From: Gammaproteobacteria bacterium
GTDB lineage: Bacteria > Pseudomonadota > Gammaproteobacteria > SZUA-229
Reading direction: 5' to 3'
Length of the DNA stretch: 7,963 nt
NCBI GenBank assembly: GCA_029879605.1
Contig: JAOUQA010000076.1
Coordinates: forward strand, 1 to 7,963
Shown here in pieces: positions 1-6,524 of the stretch. The position numbers were made by a program, and so were the translations under genes. The notes below the pieces were generated by a model. That model saw only the letters and a list, made by a program, of their open reading frames with translations. It was not told where the DNA came from and searched no databases. Every line of letters begins with the position of its first letter. Position 1 is the first letter of the stretch.

Positions 1-409
1 CGTAACGCCCTTACTGGTGGGTGGCAGTATCGTGCTGGCCCTGCTCAACCATATCGGTGCCGACACTATTATTAATACTGTATTTACACCGATTACATCA
101 TGGTGGCTGGGATTACCCGTAGTGCTAGGTGTACCGATTTTATTCGGCGTACTGCGCAAAGAACTATCGCTGTTAATGATTTACCAGGCACTGGGCAGTT
201 TTGAAATTGCCACCCTGATGGACCAGGTACAGATCATGACCTTCCTGGTTTTCCTGACCTTTTATGTGCCCTGCATTTCAACCTTTGCCGTCATGCTAAA
301 AACCATTGGCCGTAAAGAAGCCTTTTTTTCCGTTGGATTATCTGTGGTGACGGCGTTACTGGTGAGCGGAATTATTCGCGGTTTACTGGAACTGGTGCGC
401 TGGGCTTAA
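1..409 (+). CDS. feoB: Ferrous iron transport protein B, C-terminal fragment (5' end outside window)
   Basis: This is the last ~135 residues of FeoB, the inner-membrane Fe(II) permease whose N-terminal G domain (not in the window) controls uptake. The frame is open from base 2 and ends at TAA 407-409. The in-frame GTG at 17 is internal and not a start. Recognisable FeoB features are the segment GVPILFGVLRKELSLLM followed by YQALG, and the conserved pore/gate segment YVPCISTFAVM with its Pro-Cys pair, then a final hydrophobic helix (about the last 30 residues) ending in VRWA. The visible part contains roughly four membrane helices, which matches the C-terminal end of the permease. It converges on the DUF58 gene with only 19 bases between the two stop codons, so it belongs to a separate transcription unit. 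Identification is by family resemblance read from the protein; I am confident of FeoB, less so of subtype. Confidence 0.93.
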   Translation, partial: VTPLLVGGSIVLALLNHIGADTIINTVFTPITSWWLGLPVVLGVPILFGVLRKELSLLMIYQALGSFEIATLMDQVQIMTFLVFLTFYVPCISTFAVMLKTIGRKEAFFSVGLSVVTALLVSGIIRGLLELVRWA

Positions 410-437
410 AAAATACAGATAAAAATTTTTAAATCTG
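408..437 (-). terminator. Putative intrinsic terminator of the minus-strand operon
   Basis: Read on the minus strand, CAGAT (437-433) can pair with ATCTG (420-416). The AT-only interior (432-421) can add a few A-T pairs after a two-base bulge. The hairpin is followed directly by TATTTTTT (415-408). The position fits: it overlaps the stop codon of the last operon gene and reaches the stop codon of the convergent feoB. The stem is short and AT-rich, so it would be a weak terminator. On the + strand no T-run follows the stem, so it does not obviously serve feoB. Confidence 0.42.
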
Positions 438-1763
438 CCCTCTACGCTTCAGCGCAAGATACTCGTTAATTAAATCAACATGTAACAAATGAGGCACCGA
501 GTCTGCAACAAAGACACCCTGTTTGCGCAGGCTATCCATTAAGTAACGGCGCCTGACAATGAACTCGCTAGTGGCCGCATAATTAAGTGCATTATTAAAA
601 TTGCGCACCGGTTTATTCATCACCGCATCGATAAACTGTTCTCTTAAATTTGCCACGATCACCAGGTGCCGTTTTGATATCAGCTGAATAGCCGGCTTCA
701 GATCATCCTTATCTTCATCATGCAGGTTGGTTATCAAAATAACTAAGGACCGTTTACGATGCTGGTTTAATAACTGTTGTGCCGCCTGGGAAAAATCACT
801 GGTATCCGTACTGCTGTGCAGGTCATACACCTGGTTCAGTAATGTATTAATATTATGCTGACCCTTGACCGGTGCGATCCAGCGCTCCTGTCCTGCAAAA
901 GTCATCAGGCCGACTGCATCACCCTGGCGCAAAGCAACATGACTGGTTAACAGAAACGCATTTAATACATGATCGAAATGATTTAACTGGCCATCCCTTG
1001 CATGCATACGACGACCACAATCCAGCAAGAAGATAATATCCTGGTCTCGCTCATCCTGGTATTCCCTCGCAATTGGCTTACGCATCCTGGCAGTTGCTTT
1101 CCAGTCAATCTGGTTAACTGAATCGCCTTCTCTAAATTCTCTTAGCTGATGAAAATCCAGTCCCTGGCCACGTCTCTGTTTTACATGTATGCCCATTTGC
1201 TGAATATGTTGATGCAGGCCCAGGGTTTTTAAATGTGCTATGGAACGAAAGTTTGGATATATCTTAACTGTTTCAGCTTCATCACGTTTAACATCGTATT
1301 CCCAGAACTTCATCCGCGACATTATTCGCAAACAGATTTTGCCGAAATTTGCATCGCCTCGCTTCACCGGAGTAACGTTATAACTAATGCTGGCGTTATA
1401 ATTTTCATCCAGCACCAGGGGCCGGGGAATGTCCTCTGTTAAAACTTCATCAGGGTATTCATCTGTAACCGACAGTGCCACTGCCCTGGACAGGTTATTC
1501 TGAATATGCAGCACCACTTCATTATCAACACCCAGTGCCAGGCTACCCGGTGTCTCACGGCTTGCCTGGATATGTTTAACATCACCACGCCAGTAAAAAC
1601 CATCAATAACAACCACTGCGATAGCAAGCCAGGTTAACCACCACCAGGCTGATACAGCGGCTTCAACATATGGGCCCGGCATAAACAGACGCCCGGCCAC
1701 AAGCACCAGCGCCAGTAGTAACATGATGTAAATCAGTATCAGTAATTGCTTACCGGGTTTCAT
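429..1763 (-). CDS. DUF58 / vWA-like membrane-anchored protein, MoxR partner
   Basis: This 444-residue protein has two N-terminal membrane helices (about 7-25 and 40-58) as a hairpin, a beta-rich middle part (about 65-170), and the DUF58 signature at 196-229: RRGQG at 197-201, then EFREGD and IDWKATAR up to residue 226. A von Willebrand A-like domain follows, beginning with IIFLLDCG at 243-250. The hairpin would place the large C-terminal part in the cytosol, where MoxR acts. DUF58 proteins are the usual neighbours of MoxR ATPases and are thought to be their partner or adaptor; the substrate is unknown. The vWA metal motif is altered: after Asp248 comes C-G-R-R where DxSxS would be expected. 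The ATG overlaps the MoxR stop as ATGA; no good Shine-Dalgarno is seen, so coupled translation is likely. It is the last gene of the operon. The family call is secure; the function is inferred. Confidence 0.94.
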   Translation of the reverse strand: MKPGKQLLILIYIMLLLALVLVAGRLFMPGPYVEAAVSAWWWLTWLAIAVVVIDGFYWRGDVKHIQASRETPGSLALGVDNEVVLHIQNNLSRAVALSVTDEYPDEVLTEDIPRPLVLDENYNASISYNVTPVKRGDANFGKICLRIMSRMKFWEYDVKRDEAETVKIYPNFRSIAHLKTLGLHQHIQQMGIHVKQRRGQGLDFHQLREFREGDSVNQIDWKATARMRKPIAREYQDERDQDIIFLLDCGRRMHARDGQLNHFDHVLNAFLLTSHVALRQGDAVGLMTFAGQERWIAPVKGQHNINTLLNQVYDLHSSTDTSDFSQAAQQLLNQHRKRSLVILITNLHDEDKDDLKPAIQLISKRHLVIVANLREQFIDAVMNKPVRNFNNALNYAATSEFIVRRRYLMDSLRKQGVFVADSVPHLLHVDLINEYLALKRRGQI

Positions 1764-2743
1764 ATGCGTGGCGCTTCAACCGAGTCGAGGATATTAGCGA
1801 GAATATCATCCGCAGTCAGGCCATCAATTTCCACATCTGCAGACAATGAAATCCTGTGTCGCATCACCGGCATGGCGACTGATTTAATATCATCCGGCAA
1901 AACAAAATCGCGTTCATTCAACAATGCATAGGCCCGTGAACAACGAATAATACCAATACAGGCACGCGGACTTGCCCCCTGGATAATTGCAGGGCTTTGT
2001 CTTGTTGCCCTGACCAGGCGAACTGCATACTTTATAAGCTCATCATCGACAATGATTCGCGTCAGGCTCTGCTGCACATCCTGAATATATTGTGTATCAC
2101 AGATGGCTGATAGCTTTCTTGATGTCAGCGTATCATCAAATTTATCCGCGCATATTATTTTCGTTAAGAGGACTTCATCATCATATTCAGGGAAGTCAAT
2201 AAACACTTTCATTAAGAAACGATCAAGCTCAGCTTCTGGTAATGGATAAGTACCTTCCTGCTCAATCGGGTTCTGGGTTGCCATCACCATAAACGGTTTA
2301 GGAATTTTCTGCGGCTCACCCTCAATAGTTACCTGTTTCTCCTGCATAACTTCAAGCAGGGCCGCCTGTGTCTTTGCCGGTGATCGATTAATCTCATCTG
2401 CCAGCAGGAAATTGGTAAACACAGGTCCCTTGCGCACACTGAATTCACCTTCTTTCATATTAAACAGGGTATGCCCTGTTATATCAGCAGGCATTAAATC
2501 AGGCGTAAACTGGATACGCTTAAATTCACCACTAATGCATGCTGCCAGGGTCTTTGCCAGTAAAGTTTTACCCAGTCCAGGAACACCTTCCAGTAAAACA
2601 TGCCCGTTAGCCAGAAGCGCAATTAAAATCTGGTCCACCACTTTTTCCTGGCCAATCAGAATTTCACCAATCGTTTTTCTTAGTTCTGATATTTTCTGAT
2701 ATGACTGATCTATTTCTTCATTGCTGGTAGTTTCATCATTCAT
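1760..2743 (-). CDS. MoxR family AAA+ ATPase
   Basis: This 327-residue soluble ATPase is a normal full length for the family. It has Walker A GVPGLGKT at 53-60, Walker B FLLADE at 112-117 followed by INRSPAKTQAALLEVMQE, sensor 1 region MATQNP at 154-159, a likely arginine finger in AELDRF (Arg175), and the sensor 2 motif GASPRA at 256-261 (Arg260) in the lid domain, followed by FVLPDDI. All catalytic elements are intact, so it should hydrolyse ATP. MoxR ATPases are thought to be chaperones that remodel or mature partner proteins, often a vWA/DUF58 protein encoded next door, as here. The absence of a long C-terminal extension argues against RavA, and the DUF58 neighbour points to the classical MoxR branch. 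The ATG overlaps the upstream stop as ATGA, with AGGA 7 bases before it. The gene symbol is left empty because orthology to the original moxR of methylotrophs is not shown. Confidence 0.97.
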   Translation of the reverse strand: MNDETTSNEEIDQSYQKISELRKTIGEILIGQEKVVDQILIALLANGHVLLEGVPGLGKTLLAKTLAACISGEFKRIQFTPDLMPADITGHTLFNMKEGEFSVRKGPVFTNFLLADEINRSPAKTQAALLEVMQEKQVTIEGEPQKIPKPFMVMATQNPIEQEGTYPLPEAELDRFLMKVFIDFPEYDDEVLLTKIICADKFDDTLTSRKLSAICDTQYIQDVQQSLTRIIVDDELIKYAVRLVRATRQSPAIIQGASPRACIGIIRCSRAYALLNERDFVLPDDIKSVAMPVMRHRISLSADVEIDGLTADDILANILDSVEAPRI

Positions 2744-4050
2744 AATGTATTCCTGATCATCTGTAAATCAAATATTATTTGTGTAAATTCGGACTCATCA
2801 CCACTAACTTCTTTTTTAAAAGCATCTTCTATACGCTCCACATCTAAATGACTATGCTCATGAATGAGCTGAGTTTGCTGTACATCATTAAGATAAACGT
2901 AATTAGGATAATGCAACTGCAATCGATGCCTGACTTCATTTCTTAAAGGCTCAATCATCTGTTCAAATTTTTTATCGCGCCAGAGATATTCCGCACTGGC
3001 ATTTATATGCTCGGCTATTGAACGATGCCCAATCGCCACCGGCTCTCTTATCGAACCAAATCGCCGACTACGGTACAGTAGCCATACCAGCAACCATACC
3101 AGTATCATGATCACCGCCTCAGAACCAAATTTCCAGAAATAATAAAATATGGAGGGCATGTTTGCCCCGTACAACAAAATAACTTCTGAATAATTAGTAC
3201 TTAACAACCATAACAAATGCGCATGATCAAGCTTATCAATATCCTCTGATCGCCACACAGTGCCATCGGAAACAACACTTAAAAGACCATAACCCACATC
3301 AAACTGCATAAAGTGTGTACCATATTCACTCCCAGTCCAGTAACCAGGCTTCTGACTACCATCCTTATCTTCATCTTCATCCTCATCCTCATCATAAAAT
3401 GATGGATGACTCAAGCCTGAAGCTGGTGAGAAATGAACACCAACCTGAAATTCATAATCTGTAAATTTTAAACGGGTTATTTCAGCTTCTGGTATTTTAT
3501 ATTCTTCTTTTGCTTTTTTTGATTTTTCCAGTTTTTCCTTGTATACACCCTTCTCTATATCCTCATTCATTTTCTCCAGTTGCTCACTTAGCTTTTTCGG
3601 CCCGTCAGCTTTTTGTTCTGTATTATCATCTTCTTCATAATCAGCCTCATCATCCCAGTCAAGATATTCATTGGTCACGTTAAATCTTGATAAAAGAATA
3701 TCTTCTTCGTCTTCGTCATAAATGGGAGCTGCGATAATCAGGTGACCACCCTGCTCTATCCATTCAATGATTTCATCAACTCGCTTCCTGGTTAAAGTCT
3801 CACTACTATTGCTTATAAATACCATACCCTGTTCAGGCAACTTACTTAACTGGTCATAATTATTACTGCTGGTAACTTTAATACCTGATTTCTGTAAAAA
3901 CTGCTCAGCCGCAAGATATGGATTACGCTGTGCCTTTTTATCCCAGCCCAGGTCTTTAACTTCTTCATATCGCTCAAATAGATAATAAAACCCATAAACG
4001 GCACAGCCGACCAGCAATAATAGAATGATAATAATCAGCTTACTTTTCAC
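2740..4050 (-). CDS. DUF4350 domain-containing membrane protein
   Basis: This 436-residue protein starts with a basic tip and a hydrophobic helix (about 5-25), then a DUF4350-like domain (about 42-110: NPYLAAEQFLQKSG, a serine-rich turn, and IIEWIEQGGHLIIAAP), which resembles the glutamine-amidotransferase-like fold suggested for this family. A second helix lies near 309-327, followed by RSRRFG and a ~105-residue tail that would be cytosolic. With the N-terminus inside, the middle ~280 residues face the periplasm. Unusual parts are a Glu/Lys-rich stretch (about 115-195) and an aspartate/glutamate run (about 218-229) encoded by a hexanucleotide repeat. Residues 13-16, LVGC, also match a lipobox. 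It starts with GTG, overlaps the DUF4129 gene by 11 bases, and has a strong ribosome binding site before it; the next Met is far inside. DUF4350 is usually found beside MoxR/DUF58 genes; its function is unknown. Confidence 0.86.
   Translation of the reverse strand: MKSKLIIIILLLLVGCAVYGFYYLFERYEEVKDLGWDKKAQRNPYLAAEQFLQKSGIKVTSSNNYDQLSKLPEQGMVFISNSSETLTRKRVDEIIEWIEQGGHLIIAAPIYDEDEEDILLSRFNVTNEYLDWDDEADYEEDDNTEQKADGPKKLSEQLEKMNEDIEKGVYKEKLEKSKKAKEEYKIPEAEITRLKFTDYEFQVGVHFSPASGLSHPSFYDEDEDEDEDKDGSQKPGYWTGSEYGTHFMQFDVGYGLLSVVSDGTVWRSEDIDKLDHAHLLWLLSTNYSEVILLYGANMPSIFYYFWKFGSEAVIMILVWLLVWLLYRSRRFGSIREPVAIGHRSIAEHINASAEYLWRDKKFEQMIEPLRNEVRHRLQLHYPNYVYLNDVQQTQLIHEHSHLDVERIEDAFKKEVSGDESEFTQIIFDLQMIRNTL
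2751..2754 (-). promoter_or_regulatory. Ribosome binding site for the MoxR gene
   Basis: AGGA lies 7 bases before the ATG at 2743, inside the last codons of the DUF4350 gene. It supports this start and suggests that the ATPase gets its own initiation in addition to coupling through the ATGA overlap. Confidence 0.6.
3364..3393. repeat. Imperfect hexanucleotide repeat encoding an acidic run
   Basis: Five consecutive six-base units on the + strand: CTTATC, TTCATC, TTCATC, CTCATC, CTCATC. On the coding (minus) strand they give alternating GAT and GAG/GAA codons, and so a run of Asp-Glu pairs near residue 219-229 of the DUF4350 protein. Gain or loss of a unit would stay in frame and change only the length of the acidic run. 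Confidence 0.8.
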
Positions 4051-5575
4051 TTACTGACACCTCTTTCCATTTATCGCATAACAGCTGGATATCAGATTCA
4101 ACTGGCACCTGGTGAGCATAAGCAATCTTTTGCCAGTTACGGGTTATTAAGCCGACATAATTACTCAAATCCAAATTACCAGACTGTTTTACAATACCCG
4201 CGCACTCCTGCTCGGTATGCCCGTCATAAAACTTAAAGGAAAAATGATGTATTAACAACGAAAGCGTTGATCGATACAACAGGCCAACAGCTTCACGATG
4301 TCGCCCTTTACTCCATAAATTCATAACTTCACCTGCCACATCATCAGGAATACTATCTTTACGGACATCCAGTCCAAACAGTATTTCTGGTGGTGGCGCC
4401 AAATCATCAATAGCTGCTTTCTTACGCGGAACAATCACTCCATAAAACTTAAGAACCCAGTAAATAATATATATAACTACTACAGCAGCCAGCAGCCATA
4501 ACAACAACTCCAGGATTGCTGCCAGGTTGTTACTACTTTCATCCTTATCATCAAACTCCATATCCCCAAAAATTGACTCAATAAATTTAATCAGGCTTAT
4601 TAACCAGTCCGGGATACCCTCCAGTTCCTCTTCTTCTTTTTCTGATATGTTTTTTAGTCGCCAGCCTTTTTCTGTGATTTTTTTATGGAAGTCATCACCT
4701 TCCAGGACTTCTTTAATCAGAACCTGAGATTGCTCGGGCGTCAATGACTCATTACTACCCGCATACGTGTTCTGTGGTATCACCAGGAATACAACACTAA
4801 CCAGCAATAATACAACCGATGATGACGCAATCATCTTGCGAATTTGAGTATCTGCCAGGTGACGAAATCTAATTTCAAGATCCCAGGCCTCAAGACGAAT
4901 TCGCCTGTTGATATACAATGCAAAGCCTGCCATTGTATAAAATGGCGCAATCAAGGCCATGGCAAAAAACTGTATTGAACCACTGATTAACTGGGCAATC
5001 ATGCCTTCATCGATAATCACATCCATTAAATTAATATCAATTTCTTCCGGCAACAACAACATAAAAAAGCCAAGCACACCTAACCAGATCACCATCTCCA
5101 GGTTAACGCAAACAATGGTAAGCCATGTGGCAGGGCCAGAAGTATTCTGATGCAATGTCATCATTCGCCGTGTGCGCTGCTTACCCTTTAGTGTTTCAAG
5201 CACAGTTATCGGCATATCAAAGGAACGGGTCAAGCTAAATCGACGCCATAGTAACCAGGGAAAAATATCTGTTTTATAAAGTCGCGGTAACGCCTTTAAG
5301 GTTTCACGGATAGTGACATCTTCACTAAACAGTTTCCTGCTGGCAATGAATAATGGTGCGCGATCAAATAATGGCTTCAGCCACCAGGTAATAACAACGG
5401 CCAGCCAGTTATCATCATAAAATATGATTGTTAAAATCGTGTATACGATAGCTGCTGGAATAAACCAGCTGGCGAACAATACCCACCACCATGATTTAGC
5501 CATCATAAACCCGAGATCAATTGACTCCCAGGCATTTCTTATCCGTGGCTTTACATTTATTCGACTAAGGTCCAT
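4040..5575 (-). CDS. Multi-spanning DUF4129 domain-containing membrane protein
   Basis: This 511-residue protein has a large membrane part and a C-terminal soluble domain. Likely helices are at about 30-52, 55-72 (weaker), 150-174, 202-221, 250-268 and 350-373. Between the second and third lie LKPLFDRAPLFIASRKLF and the basic stretch WRRFSLTRSFDMP; after the fourth comes LYINRRIRLEAWDLEIRFRHL. These segments are typical of this group of MoxR-linked proteins. The loop 271-349 is acidic (EKEEEELEG, FDDKDESS) and predicted periplasmic. The last ~135 residues carry the DUF4129 part, including GRHREAVGLLYRSTLSLL and a later KIAYAHQ, a small helical domain predicted to be cytosolic. The ATG overlaps the SpoIIM-like gene by 11 bases, and no strong ribosome binding site is visible, so coupling is likely. 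The role is unknown; it may be a scaffold between membrane parts and the ATPase. The domain name is assigned by resemblance. Confidence 0.86.
   Translation of the reverse strand: MDLSRINVKPRIRNAWESIDLGFMMAKSWWWVLFASWFIPAAIVYTILTIIFYDDNWLAVVITWWLKPLFDRAPLFIASRKLFSEDVTIRETLKALPRLYKTDIFPWLLWRRFSLTRSFDMPITVLETLKGKQRTRRMMTLHQNTSGPATWLTIVCVNLEMVIWLGVLGFFMLLLPEEIDINLMDVIIDEGMIAQLISGSIQFFAMALIAPFYTMAGFALYINRRIRLEAWDLEIRFRHLADTQIRKMIASSSVVLLLVSVVFLVIPQNTYAGSNESLTPEQSQVLIKEVLEGDDFHKKITEKGWRLKNISEKEEEELEGIPDWLISLIKFIESIFGDMEFDDKDESSNNLAAILELLLWLLAAVVVIYIIYWVLKFYGVIVPRKKAAIDDLAPPPEILFGLDVRKDSIPDDVAGEVMNLWSKGRHREAVGLLYRSTLSLLIHHFSFKFYDGHTEQECAGIVKQSGNLDLSNYVGLITRNWQKIAYAHQVPVESDIQLLCDKWKEVSVSEK
4058..4065 (-). 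promoter_or_regulatory. Ribosome binding site deciding the GTG start of the DUF4350 gene
   Basis: AAGAGGTG on the minus strand closely resembles the consensus AAGGAGGTG and ends 7 bases before the GTG at 4050. It sits inside the last codons of the DUF4129 gene. It is the main reason for accepting a GTG start that overlaps the preceding gene by 11 bases. Confidence 0.65.
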
Positions 5576-6524
5576 GCGCTCTACGCTTCCCCATAAACAG
5601 GCAATACATAATAACCAGCAACCAGAAAAAACTACCCACGGAATATTTTACAATCACTGGTAATTCAGTACTTGATGACCAGAATGCCTCAAGAAATGCA
5701 GCAGCCACCAGCATTAAGGTTGTGCCATAGATTATCTTGATTGCTTCTCGACTGGCATTCTGCAATGAACGAATACGTGAATAAGGACCGGGGTCAATCA
5801 GTGCCAGTCCAAGTTTTAAACCTGCCGCACCGCTGAATACAATTGCTGTTAGCTCGAACGCACCATGACCAATCACGAAGGGGAAAAATGTTTCTGTAAA
5901 ACCAATATTACTGATATGACCCGCAGCGGCACCTATCATCAGGCCATTATAAAACAGAAAAAAAACAGAGCCCGCTCCGAACAACATCCCACTGGCAAAT
6001 GTCTGGAAACTGATGCCGATATTATTTTTAATATAATAACCAAACATCATCAGGTCCGTGTCTGATTCACGCTCTCTACCCAGTGCTCTTGATGCAGGAT
6101 CATACATACTTTCAAACTCACGGACATTGCCTGCGGACATAACACTGTAAATCATTTCTCCATTTAAATAACACAACAGAAACATTAATACACCAGGCAG
6201 GACAAATAGCGCGGTTGACCACCAGACAAATGCCGCGTTATCCCGTAACGCCTGGGGGAAATCAACTATAAGAAATCGAAGTATCTGAAAATTAAAACCG
6301 GGATTGTGACGATATAAACGGTGATGACACTTAACGACTAACTGGTTTAACCGGTCAATTAAATAAGGGCTGTAACGTCGGTGTTTAGCAATAGCAAGAT
6401 GATGGCATACCTGGCGATAGTCCTGCGGGAAGTGATTGATATTCTCAGCCTCACCGGTTTCCATGAATGCCTCTAGCTCTTCCCAGAGATGGATGTACCT
6501 GGCTTCAAAATCCTGTTGCTTCAT
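5565..6524 (-). CDS. SpoIIM / DUF95 family integral membrane protein
   Basis: This 319-residue protein has a basic, histidine-rich cytosolic N-terminal part (1-95; ending CHHRLYRH near 66-73), then about five to six membrane helices starting near 99. Family hallmarks are MYDP at 140-143 after the first helix, the amphipathic stretch NNIGISFQTFASG at 167-179, YNGLMIGAAAGH at 192-203, and HGAFEL at 220-225 followed by GAAGLKLG. SpoIIM itself acts in engulfment during endospore formation in Firmicutes. Homologues are common in non-spore-formers next to RDD and DUF4129 genes, so the name should not be taken as evidence of sporulation. The start is ATG within an ATGA overlap with the RDD gene, preceded by a GGGGG tract at a suitable distance. 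The family call is strong; its job here is unknown, possibly a structural or channel-like component. Confidence 0.93.
   Translation of the reverse strand: MKQQDFEARYIHLWEELEAFMETGEAENINHFPQDYRQVCHHLAIAKHRRYSPYLIDRLNQLVVKCHHRLYRHNPGFNFQILRFLIVDFPQALRDNAAFVWWSTALFVLPGVLMFLLCYLNGEMIYSVMSAGNVREFESMYDPASRALGRERESDTDLMMFGYYIKNNIGISFQTFASGMLFGAGSVFFLFYNGLMIGAAAGHISNIGFTETFFPFVIGHGAFELTAIVFSGAAGLKLGLALIDPGPYSRIRSLQNASREAIKIIYGTTLMLVAAAFLEAFWSSSTELPVIVKYSVGSFFWLLVIMYCLFMGKRRAHGP

Noticed and set aside
17..409. A complete small membrane protein starting at GTG 17
   Set aside because: The frame continues open to the left edge and the sequence is the C-terminus of FeoB, so this GTG is an internal valine codon.
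2412..2699. A 95-residue + strand reading frame
   Set aside because: It is fully antisense to the MoxR gene across the Walker A and B region; the conserved protein is on the other strand.
429..2743. RavA-ViaA pair
   Set aside because: The ATPase is only 327 residues with no C-terminal extension, and its partner is a membrane-anchored DUF58 protein with the IDWKATAR signature, which points to the MoxR/DUF58 type.
429..2743. A MoxR/vWA-based defence or conflict system
   Set aside because: No effector, nuclease, peptidase or other toxin-like domain is present, and the neighbourhood is a housekeeping-like set of membrane proteins without signs of recent transfer.
3364..3395. CRISPR or non-coding tandem repeat
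   Set aside because: Units are six bases long without spacers, and they encode an acidic run within an intact reading frame.
4527..4727. A serine-rich 66-residue + strand reading frame
   Set aside because: The serine run is the reverse reading of Glu/Asp-rich codons of the DUF4129 loop, so it is a composition effect.
5424..5663. A 79-residue + strand reading frame across the DUF4129/SpoIIM-like junction
   Set aside because: It is antisense to two well-supported genes, with no family resemblance.
5565..6524. Evidence for endospore formation
   Set aside because: A SpoIIM-like gene alone is not diagnostic; such genes occur widely in non-spore-formers beside RDD and MoxR genes, and no other sporulation gene is seen.
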